Assembly: GCA_037176725.1 (NCBI GenBank)
Contig: JAZBRS010000049.1
Location: 33,844,001-33,908,000, forward strand
Reading direction: 5' to 3'
From: Posidonia oceanica
Lineage: Eukaryota > Streptophyta > Magnoliopsida > Alismatales > Posidoniaceae
DNA length: 64,000 bases
In this document: piece after piece, positions 54,322 to 64,000 of the stretch
How the letters are laid out: every line of letters begins with the position of its first letter
Numbering within the stretch: the first letter of the stretch is position 1
Translations under genes and position numbers: made by a program
The notes under the pieces: generated by a model
Database searches by the model: none
Told to the model about the DNA's origin: nothing
What the model saw: only the letters and a program-made list of their open reading frames with translations

Positions 54322-57300
54322 TGTAGACACCCCATTTTGACAGGCCGGATCGATTGGAACCTTCTGGTGGCTGCTGAACCCTAATCTAGACCCAAACCTA
54401 CACCTTTCTCTTCCCCTTTTCCCTCAAAACAAGCCCAAACTCAACCTAGGATTACCCCCCTTTCTTGAACCTGAAAACTGACCAAAATCCACAGGAAAAC
54501 TCACCCCTGATGACTTAGCAAACCCACCAAAAAGCCTGCAAAATTTCAAATCAGAACCCCTCCCAAAAACCCTAGGAAACTTAGGCAAAACTACCTTTTT
54601 CTACACCTTGAAACCCCTCTAAAACCTTCTCAGAATCAAACCAAAACTTCAGAGCCAGGACTAGAAACCGTAGACCCCGCACTTGCCAAGTTTCATCCCT
54701 TTCCGAGACCTCTAAGCCCCCCTTTTGGCCAAATTATCGTTTTCTCTCTCCAGGATTATCGTTTTCTCTCTCCTCTCTCTCTCCTGATTATCGTCTCTCT
54801 TTTCATCCCCTTCTTGCCCTTTTTCTGGCTTGGCCGTGGCCCCCCTTTGTACTTCTATCCCTTCTTTATCTTATTCCTATTTTTATTTTATTTTTAGTAT
54901 TTTCCCTGAATTTTAAAAATCATTTCCCTCAAACCTATCTCTTTTCCCTCTATTTCCCTCCTTTTTCCATTTCCTCCCTTCTTCTCTTTTCCTTTTCTTC
55001 CTTTTGCTAAAATCCATAAAAAAGCCTAAAAATCTCTAAAACTCTAAAACATAAGAGAAACAAACCAGAACTCTAAGAAAAATAATTTAAAAACATAAAA
55101 CAAACAATTAAAAACTTAAACCCAATTAAACCAAGCTAAAAAGAAAATCAAGCATGCAAACTAAAAGATGCAAAACAAACTAAAAGAAAATATTGTAAAA
55201 TCAAAGAAAAAAACTGAAATAAAATCAAAAGCAACCTAAAGTGAAAACTCTATCAAAAGAATTTAAAAAAACGAACCCTAAAAAGAAGTAAAACAATCAA
55301 AAACATTAGGATAAATAATTAATGAAAGAAAAAGCCTAACTTAACAAACCTAAAAAAAAAACAACCTAAGAACTTGATTAAAAAGAAAATGAAAAACACG
55401 CCAAAAGATTTAAAAATGCTCCACCAAACCAGAGAAGCCCAATTAAAAAACATCGAGAAAATCCACAAATAAAAATCAAAACATAATTCAAAAGACTTAA
55501 GAAAAGAAAACCTTAAAAGATTAAAACCAAAAGCCAAAACCCACTCTAATTAATATAAAAATAAATCCTAAAAATCCTAATTAACATCCTAAAATACTTA
55601 ACAAGAAAACACAATTTTAAAAACAATTTAAAAGATTTAACAAACACTTAATCAAGTGGAAAACAAATTAAAAACAAAAGAAAGCCCTAAAACCCTAATC
55701 AAGCCCAAAACACATTAATTAACCCCAAAACAGTCATTAAAAAATCTAATTGAAACCCTAACCCACAACACAACCTTTCTAGTATATTTATTTATTTTTA
55801 ATTTATTTTTTCTAATTTTATTTCCTTTCTTTTCCCTCTCTTTCTTTCTTTCTTCCTTTTTATTTTTCTTTTCTTCCTTACTGGGCCCATCAGCCCGTTT
55901 TCCTTTTTTCCTTCTTTTTTTTCAAATTTCCAGGCCCGGCCCGCATCCACAGTGCGTCTTCCTCCTTCCCTCCTTCCGCACAGTACCGGGCCGGTACAGT
56001 GTCTGCAGCCTCTGCGCGCCGCCTGCCATTTCCAGCCCTTGCCATGGCCAGGCCTGCGCTCGCACGCTCTCTGCCAGGACCGGACCGGCGTGCGCTGCTT
56101 CGCGTCCGTGCTCCTGCCACCGTTTCCTCGGCAATCAATGGCCGCAGTTCCGCAGTCCTGCAACGAAGAAAGGAGCGGTCCATAGAGCCGTAACGGGAAG
56201 AAAGGGAGAAGAGAAAGAGGATCCAGAATTGATCCCGGAGACCAGAGGAAGACCCCTGTGCGATCCCCAGCGAGAGAGAGAGCCGAATTCCCTCTGGAAT
56301 TCACCCAGAAAACCAGTAGCTCCCCCTCTTGACTCCACTGCGAATCAAAGGCCAAAACCCCCCTAGAATCCATCGGAATTCATCCCCCAATCTCGCCCGA
56401 ACTCCCTGGAACGCAACCTTCGATTCCACAGCAAAATCACCCCCTTAATCACCTAACTTTCCAACTGTAAACCAACCAGAACCCATTCCGCAATTCCCTC
56501 CTCCAAAGCTCACCGCACCCTACCAAATTCCTCCCAGATACTCACCTGAACCCCATCTTCTCAGTCCACCCATCCTTTAGCCGGACAGCTCACCACATCT
56601 CCGACAGTCCACAACAAACACCTACGCTGTTTTCTGCCCAAAATCTGACCCACCAGCAACCTCTCAACGCAGCGTCCCTCAGGCTAATCCAGGCCTCCCA
56701 CGACCTTCGCCCGACCTCCAGCAAGCCCCAGGAGGCCGCCGCTCGATTCGGAGAGCGACACATCGTCCCCCCTACCTCAGGCGACGTCTCCTGCACCCAT
56801 TTCAGCCGCTTGTTCCTCCGATCAACAAACCTCCGTTCCAGGCATTCAGAAAGCCCCGGAGGGTCGCGTGGAGCCGATCCCAACGCCCGCGAGCCGCGGA
56901 CGACGCCCGCACGCTCCGGACGGTCACCTCCGGCAACTGCAGAATCCACCTAAGTCGGGAGGGCACCTCAGCCGCCCAAACAGGTAACTCCATGCATCCT
57001 TGGCTCCCTCTCCCTCCTCTGAAGCTTTTCCGTCGACCAGAACCAGCTCTCCGGCCCTCCTGCTCCGACTGCGTCTCGCCGGTCAGTCCTTCGTCTCCGG
57101 CGCCGGCCACTTGCCTCCCGGATGCTCCAGCCACTAGAACGTTGCTCCGACACTCTCCAGAGCTCCGCACGGTCGCCGGCAGTCCCCTCCGCCTTCCTGT
57201 GCGTCCGCAAGCGCCCTGGGCCGGCGTTGCTGACCTCCGATGGTCCCTGCTACAGTACCTCCCCACCGCCGGCAGTCACTGTAGCGTTATTTTTTCAGTC

Positions 57301-60300
57301 ATATAGTTTTGATGCAAGTATTACATTACTGCCTTAAGTTTTTTATATTTTTGCGTTCTGGTCCTTAGCTTATTTAAGTTGCTTAGTTTCTGATTTAATA
57401 TCATGCTAAATTGCTCATTTTATTTCTGTTTTTCAGTATTTACATTTTGGTCCTGTTACTGTGCTGTGTAGTTGTAATTTTTTTATGTTTTAGTCCCTCT
57501 GTCTCTAATTTTTGCATTTAGGTCCTATTTTAAATCAGATCATTTAATTGCATGCATTTTGCCATATCATATTGCATCCTGTGTCCCCATGCTTTACTGA
57601 TTTTGCATTCAGGCCCATGCACTGTAGGAACTTAGGTTTTATTTTTAATTTTTGCATACTGCATTGCATACTTTGCCTTCTGGTTTTGCATTTTTGCATT
57701 TAGATCCATTTTAAATAGACAGTAACTGTTTTCCATGCATCTTTGCTTATTACATTGCATTTTGGCCCCTGTTTTTTTAAAAAATTGCATATCAGTCCTG
57801 TCTTCTGATTTCAGAGCATATTTACCATACAAAATTGCATATTTGACCCCTGCATGATTCAAAAATCACACATAGGTGCTTGCATCCTTTAAAAACCATG
57901 TAAAAAGACTGTTTTGCCCCTAAAGTTGCATCTTAGCTCCTATGCTTACAAAATTGCATGTAGACCCTCCACCTGCATTCCCGGACTCCCCAGAACCCTG
58001 TTTCCTGGAAAATTTGCACTTTAGACCCCAGTTCTTTTTTTAAAATTGCATTCTGACCTCCTTTTGTTTTCAAAACTTCTTCTGATGCATACCCTCTTTT
58101 CAAAATAGCTTTCTCAACCCAGTCTTTTGCAAAATAACCCTCCGCCTTCTCCTGTTTTCAAAACCCTCTTCTGTGGACCCCATCCTTTGTGAAAACTTGC
58201 ATTTAGCCCCTTTTCTTTTTCAAAATGCTTTTGAACTCCTGTCTTTTCCAATTTTCTCCCCCTTATTTCCTCTTGCTTTTGCATGCATTCTGCATCCATT
58301 TAGTCTTGCATTTTAGCATCCTTTTGCACCCACTGAGCACCTTTAGCTCCCCTTCACTTGGGAGGACCTTTTGCACATCCCTAGGACCTCCTGAACACTT
58401 AGATCTGTTCTTCTCCCCTGTTCTAGCCCTCCTGCCATGAAGCTGCGATATCTTCCGATCCGGCCGTTGGATCTTCTTAAGTAAGCTGCCCAGGCGACCG
58501 CAGCGAAGCGCTCTTCACCATGGACCAAGCAGATCTCAGATCAGGCTCCCGGATTTCCAGGTATGTCCTCCTGAACCCCTACATTGCATTCATTTGCATG
58601 CCATTTGCATAGTTTTCCTTGTTTTCGATTTCTGTCTCTTTAAGCATGTAGAATAGGGCCTCCTCTTCTTGTCTACCAACTCAGATCCCTGTTTCGCGTA
58701 CTCTTGGGCGTTTTGTGTTGAGTTTTCCTTGGATTCACCACTTAATGTGACTTTCTTCCCCCTTTTCCACGATCCGATCGCATCGCGAGCTTTGGGCAAC
58801 GTGCGAGACACACCGTGGAACGGTTTAGTGGGAAATGGTCGCAGGAGAGGTGGTAATCCCCCCGTTTACTCACTCTCCCCTTTGTAGGTCTTCACACCTA
58901 CTCTGTGTGGCCCCGAACAGCGCCTGTTCTCACACATGCATTGTTCTACCTCCCTTTTACAGCTCCTAATCTTTTCCTTGCATTTGCATCTGCACGGCTT
59001 TTTCCGTGGTTTTATCTCGCCGTTTTGGCACCGTTTTGCGTGCCCTTTAGTTTTCTTGCTCCGTTTTGCGTGTCCTTTGGTTTTCTTGCTCCGTTTTGCG
59101 CACAGCTTCGTTTTCTCGCAGTTTTTGGCACCATTTTGCGTGCCCTCCCGTTTTCTCGCTCCGTTTTGCGTGTCCTTTGGTTTTCTTGCTCTGTTTTGCA
59201 CGTAGTTCTGTTTTCTCGCACCGTTTTGCGTGCCGCTTCTTTGTCTTGCACCGTTTTGCGTGCCCTTTAGTTTTTTTGCTCCGTTTTGCATGTCCTTTGG
59301 TTTTCTTGCTCCGTTTTGCACGTAGTTCCGTTTTCTCGCACCGTTTTGCGTGCCGCTTCTTTGTCTTGCACCGTTTTGCGTGCCCTCCCGTTTTCTCGCT
59401 CCTTTTTGCGTGTCCTTTGGTCTTCTTGCTCCGTTTTGCGCGCTGCTTCGTTTTCTCGCTCCGTTTTGCGTGCCGCTTCTTTGACTTGCACCGTTTTGCG
59501 TGCCCTCTCGTTTTCTCGCCCCGTTTTGCGTGCCACTTTGTTTTCTTGCTCTGTTTTGCGCCCCTTTTCGTTTTCCCGCACTGTTTCGCGTTCTTGTTCC
59601 GTTTCGCGTGTCGGCCTCGCTCCTGGCATCGTTTTACGTTCTTGCCTCGTTTTGCGTGTTTTACGCCGTTTTCTCTGCATGACGCTTGCCTTGCCTGTTT
59701 TCCCCGCTGTTTTGTTTTATCGCCCGCATTTGCATATAGGGCAGTGATGCTTACTGCCTGGAGTTCTCACGAGCTAGGTTGCGCCCGGTTCGGAACTCAG
59801 ACAGCGTTGCTGAGCGCTTAGATTGCACGTTTACTTTCCTGCACTGCGTTCCCTCACTTAGAGCACACCTTTGAGCATCTAGATAAGCATTCATTGGCAC
59901 TTAGGCATCTAAAGTTTGCATTTCCCTACGTATGCGAGCGTAAGCCTAGAAAGACCAATTTTCGGGCGTGTCGGGGGTGCCTAACACCTTCCCCGCGCGT
60001 AACAGGAGTCCTTACCCTCTCTTGGCCCGCAATGACCATATTGCCCTTATCCTAGGCACGAGTCACATCATTTGCATTCATTTGCATCTTATTTCTTCTG
60101 CATCGCCTTGCGTTGCATCTTTTGCTTGGTTTTGCGTGATTATTCACGCATTTCCCCGGTTTTCCTTGTCTCCCGATTTAATAGACTTGGTGGCGACTCC
60201 GATTTTGTCTTATCTTCTTCTTTTCTTTCCCTTTTTCTCTCTTTTAAATGTTTTCGAGTTAGGTTTTCCTTCTCGGACATAGCCGCTTATAGTGAGCCTG

Positions 60301-60365
60301 ATTCCGATCGGTGCACGCGAGCTTTGGCAACGTGCATGGACGATCTGAACACCGGGATTACTACA
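54322..60365 (+). repeat. E4 5' LTR (6044 bp)
   Basis: It begins TGTAGACACCCC and ends GGATTACTACA, right before the PBS. In order it has: an AT-rich part (54800-55900); a GC-rich part (55930-57290); an inverted repeat GCTACAGT/ACTGTAGC (57249-57285); a U-rich stretch (57300-58330); a donor-like CAG|GTATGT (58561); a CGTTTTGCGT minisatellite (59030-59660); the conserved block (59940-60030); and a terminal hairpin TGCACG/CGTGCA (60312-60336). A second donor-like site, CAG|GTAACT, is at 56984. The 251-codon frame over the minisatellite is an artefact of the repeat. Confidence 0.94.
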
Positions 60366-60366
60366 G

Positions 60367-60384
60367 TGGCGACTCTGCTGGGGA
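60367..60384 (+). other. E4 primer binding site (tRNA-Arg)
   Basis: TGGCGACTCTGCTGGGGA lies one base after the LTR end and is identical to the site in E2. Confidence 0.87.
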
Positions 60385-61689
60385 TATCAACTAGACTCCG
60401 GCTTTTGCCTTCGCTTTCGCTCGCTTGGGATTTGCTTTCTTTGTTTGCCTTTTGTGCCTTCTTTGCCTGTTTTGCTCGCTTTTCTGTGCAAGCTCCTAAC
60501 AAGTCGCTTCGTCGCTACTTCGCTTAGGTTTTGCACCTCTTTCGCCTCGGTTTGCGCTCTCTTTTGCTCGGCTCTGCTTCTCTGCTTGTTTATTTGCCTA
60601 TTGTCTTGCTTATGCTCGTACTTCCTCTACAGCTTACTTGTCTTTACTTTCCTTGCCTTACGTACTTTTATTGCTTTATTTCCCGCATAATGCATGACTA
60701 CATACTTGTTTGGCAACAATACATGCCTTTTGAATGATGAATGTTTGCTTTTGCACGTTTGCTATGTCACTACACACGCACATGCTCTGTATATATGCAT
60801 TTTGTCCTGATGAATGCTTTCCCTTCACCATCATACTCACAAACACTCGCACATGCCATGCACCTGCCTTTTGCTTCGTTGTATGTTGATTGCTTGCCAT
60901 GATTGATTGATTTTCTTCCCTTTCGCACAATGCCATGCCTAGGATAGTAGAGACTGATTGCTTTTTCTGTGGTTAATTAAAAACGGCAAGTAAAAATAAG
61001 ATCTAAGGTAACTAGAGCCATCAACACACTTCCACCCTCTTGGAGCTAATAAAATACGCAAGATAAAAAACTTTAAGCATTTGCATAAGCATCATATAGG
61101 GCATGCATCTTCTCATCTGAGTCCACCTATCAGTTTGCGAAGGATGGTCCCGGCCTCTCACCCCGATGCTTTGGCATGGTGTGAGTCGGTCAGTCTGTCC
61201 CCCCTTGTCCGGGGTCATGTCGGTGTTAGTGGAGGGTACTTCCTACGCTTAGGCGAGGTTGAGGCCACCAACGCACCACCCTGTCATTACCTGAGCTTTG
61301 GGCCGGGAGTTAGACAGGGGGCCTACTTTTCTGACTTGAGTCGGTGACCCGTACACTTGTGGATATCCGGAGTAGACTACCAGCTAGGGAACACCAGATT
61401 GGTGAGAGAGAGAGCATGCTAGAAAGCATACATGTCATTCATGCCATAACTTAATGCATTTTTGCATTTCTTCTTTTTTAACCCTAGTTTCCTGTTGTGT
61501 CTTTAACAGAGTTCAGTAAGCGATCTCCTTAGCCGGAGCTCAGGTTCCCCCCCTTGCTGACATCTCTGCTGAGACACCCGTGCTTGACCATCTCTTTCTG
61601 AGCTACTCGTCTTTGCGAGCATAGCTCCTCGTAGAGCCCGTCCCCTTTTCCCTCGTCGCAGCCCCATTTTGACTCGCTCTCGGTCAGCA
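60385..61689 (+). other. E4 untranslated leader
   Basis: This is the 1.3-kb leader with blocks shared with E1 and E2: a degenerate second PBS-like block (60512-60529), a conserved region at 61090-61380 and an acceptor-like TTGTGTCTTTAACAG ending at 61509. No gene is seen. The frame just before the gag ATG (SELLVFASIAPRR, then RRSPILTRSRSA) stays similar to E2. Confidence 0.7.
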
Positions 61690-64000
61690 ATGGCCCAGCG
61701 CACAGTCGAACCCCCCCTTGCCCTTGCCTCGGAGGTGGTTTCCGCTCCGGCCCCTCCGGCTCCCGTTTCTAACCCTTCTGTGCCCTCTGTGACGCTAGGA
61801 TTTTCCCTTCTGTCGTCTGGGGCACCCCAGTTTGCTGTGGGACAGTGGCAGACACTCGCTCCTCCTGATCCGGTCGCCGAGTCTATCTTGATGGCCACTT
61901 CTCGTGTTCTGGAGGCACCACTGACCCCACCTTCTCAGGGATTTGTCACTTTTGACCCCCTTCTGCTGCGGCGACTCTCGCCCTAGGACTCCAATCTCCT
62001 GGACAGTCCGGATCTCTTGGCTCTGGCTCCTCGCCAGCACTGCAATTCAGTGTTCCCACCGACGGGACACCTGAAGAGCAGTACCAGCAACTGATGGACA
62101 CTATCCAGCGGCTGCAGGGTATAGCTCTATCAGTCCGCCCTCCTTCCCCTCCTGTTGTTCCTGAGGTTCCTGTGCGGCCTGCTCTCGCACATCTTGCATT
62201 GCACTCTACACTTCCGCCTAGGCCATCGTCCCAACTGCTCACGGTTCCGACGATGGGGGCACGTATCCCGCCTCTGGCATCTGCACCACATCACACACAG
62301 CATGCACCTCCGCCACCTGGTGGCCAGTCATTCGGACTGGTGGGAGCACAGTATCTCGCAGGCCCGACCCCCGGCACCGCCCCGGTACGGCCGCTGATGC
62401 TCCATCATCCTGCACCCACCACACAGCATACCATCTATCCTCCCCCCTTGCATCAGGCTCAGAATTCCACATGCATCCCTCCTTGCACTCTGCCACAACA
62501 CGGGTATGCCGGCCATCACCTTGCGTCACCAGGCGACGTGATGGTAGATCCGGAGGAGCACCTCGGTGCGACCCAATCGGCATACGTGGTCCCTGGCCCC
62601 GCTGCCCCATCACCTGTAGCAGCTATTCCAGACCCCATCAACAACAGGATGGATGTTCTGGAGAAGGCACTGCGTCTAGTGCAAGGCACGGACCACTAGA
62701 CCTACCAGTTCCGAGACCTCTGCTGTTTCCCAGAGGCGGTACTCCCCCCAAAGTTCAAAATACCGGACTTTGAGAAGTATGATGGTAGGGGCTGCCCCAT
62801 AGCCCATCTGAAGGCGTACTGCGGTGATCTCGCCCAACTCCAGGCGGACGAGAGGTTGCTGATCCGCCTGTTCCAGAAAAGTTTGTCTGGTCCGGCCCTC
62901 AAGTGGTTTACCTCGCTTGACATGGCTACGATCAAGACTTGGAACGACCTAAGCCAGGCGTTCTTGGAACAGTACTCCTTCAACCTCGATCTGGTCCCGA
63001 AGCGCGCAGACTTGATCGCAACCAAGCAGAATCCAGGTGAGCCGTTCGGCGAGTACATCGGCCGCTGGCGTGCCCTTGCCTCGCAAGTTCGAGATAGGCC
63101 CTCCGACGAGGAGTCTATCGAGATCATCATAAAAGGGGCATAGCCGTCTACCGGAGCTTTGCTTAGCATCCAACCTGTCACAACCTTCACTGCTTTGATC
63201 CGAGCTGGCACTCGCGTAGAGAGTTCGTTGCGGAGTGGCAACTTCCCCGCACTCTCTGTGCTTGCCAAGCAGGCCCCCGCCAGCAGCAGCAGCACCATCA
63301 ACAACAACAGCAGCCTCAACAACAATCGTCCCAAGAGGAAGGATTCGCCGAAGCCCGTTGTCGCATACGTCGACTTCCCTGCTGCGCCCGTTCATCTGGC
63401 GTCCCGGCCTGCCCCTCCTCAGATCTATTACGCACCTGCACCTAGGGCACACCCCACACCACAGATCACTACCACCGCTCGACCGGTCTATCCTGCCGCA
63501 CTGGTTCAGCAAGGACAATTCCAGAGGCCGAGACGGCCACCCACGGAGAAGCGGAAATTCGCCCCACTGGTGGAACCGCTCACTGCCGTCCTCCCGAAGG
63601 TTGCGTCGCTCCTGAAGTTTCCGGAGGTTCGCCCGCCACCAAACCCACTACCGCATTGGTTTAAGGCGAACCTTTTCTGCGATTTTCATCGAAGCGTCGG
63701 GCATTCGACTGATAATTGCTTCACTCTCCGGAATGCTATCCAGGATCTGATCGAATCGGGAACGATTGTGATCGACACGCACGAGGCATCCACTTCTGCA
63801 CCATCTCATGCACCTGCATCAGCATCTATCCCAGCTAATGTTGTCCGCCGACCCCTGCCAGAGCACTCCTTTTCAGGAGGCGCAGGGGCCTCAGGAATCC
63901 ACTCTTTGTTTCCTTCCGGATCTCTCACGTCTGTGGTAGATCCTTCCGAGCTTATCCATGATGTTTCTACTCCCTTTCCAGTCTCTCTCTATCTTGTAGC
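61690..64000 (+). pseudogene. gag: E4 gag, partial, with frameshift and stops
   Basis: It starts with ATG at 61690 (MAQ, as in E2). A one-base change in a C-run near 61955 shifts the frame; the homologous peptide continues in another frame from about 61960. A TAG at 62697-62699 replaces the CAG of E2 in the EHQTYQFRDL region. The core (AHLKAYCGDLAQLQADE, FQKSLSGPALKWFTSLD, EPFGEYIGRWRALASQ) is intact and followed by TAG at 63141-63143, the same place as in E2. Beyond lie an Asn/Ser-rich stretch, RPKRKDSPKP and the knuckle FCDFHRSVGHSTDNC; the frame is open to the window end. Confidence 0.92.

Larger units (their letters stand above)
54322..64000 (+). mobile_element. E4: 5' part of a plus-strand Tat/Ogre-like retrotransposon
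   Basis: Here are the 5' LTR, PBS, leader and the first 2.3 kb of gag; the rest is beyond the window. It interrupts the E3 LTR at 54321; the candidate duplication is ACTAG (54317-54321). The gag is close to that of E2, but the LTR is clearly diverged, so E4 belongs to a sister subfamily. gag has one frameshift and two in-frame stops. Confidence 0.93.

Noticed and set aside
59066..59821. A 251-codon frame with FACPLVFLLR-type repeats
   Set aside because: It follows the CGTTTTGCGT minisatellite in the E4 LTR; any long tandem repeat lacking stops gives such a frame.

Overview
The window is plant nuclear DNA made entirely of nested Ty3/gypsy-type LTR retrotransposons; I see no host gene, rRNA gene or tRNA gene. 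The plant origin is inferred from: (i) a gag-protease-RT-RNase H-second RNase H-integrase order, in which the second RNase H is the archaeal-type domain typical of the plant Tat/Ogre lineage; (ii) primer binding sites (PBS) that match the 3' end of tRNA-Arg as I remember it, the primer reported for Ogre elements; (iii) a 3' ORF that resembles the plant-specific DUF7745/plant-mobile-domain proteins. The species cannot be named from the sequence. Runs of nested elements like this are typical of large, repeat-rich plant genomes.

Layout (E0-E4 are my labels). E0 is an old plus-strand pol fragment (50676-51086) that hosted two insertions. E1 (minus strand) fills 1-13960 and 42952-50675; its 3' LTR is cut by the left window edge (1-2724) and its 5' LTR is 47458-50675. 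E2 (minus strand, 13961-42946, 28,986 bp) sits inside the protease gene of E1. It is complete, with LTRs of about 5.93 kb, ends TG...CA and a 5-bp target duplication GATTG (13956-13960 and 42947-42951). E3 (minus strand, 51087-54321) is part of an LTR inserted in E0. E4 (plus strand, 54322 to the window end) is inserted in E3; it has a complete 6.04-kb 5' LTR, a PBS, a leader and gag. The nesting is E0>E1>E2 and E0>E3>E4.

E2 is the best copy. In element sense (right to left) it has: 5' LTR, tRNA-Arg PBS, a 1.3-kb leader, one continuous gag-pro-RT-RNase H-integrase frame broken by only three in-frame stops (TAG, TAG, TAA), an intact DUF7745-like 3' ORF, a 4.3-kb 3' UTR packed with tandem hairpin repeats, a polypurine tract and the 3' LTR. 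By hand I saw about 20 substitutions between its LTRs, mostly transitions, so it is a very recent insertion. E1 has the same layout but is decayed and has shorter LTRs of about 3.2 kb.

The most striking material is in the 3' UTRs of E1 and E2. Both consist of tandem hairpins whose arms vary from copy to copy in a compensated way. In E2, positions 20512-21344 form a regular branched pattern: an outer 9-bp stem encloses five arms, each closed by its own matched stem and holding three or four hairpins, and the arms are separated by six 30-nt hairpin linkers. The polypurine tract also lies between the LTR end and an inverted copy of that end, and the two co-vary between E1 and E2. I read all of this by eye; no folding or database search was run.
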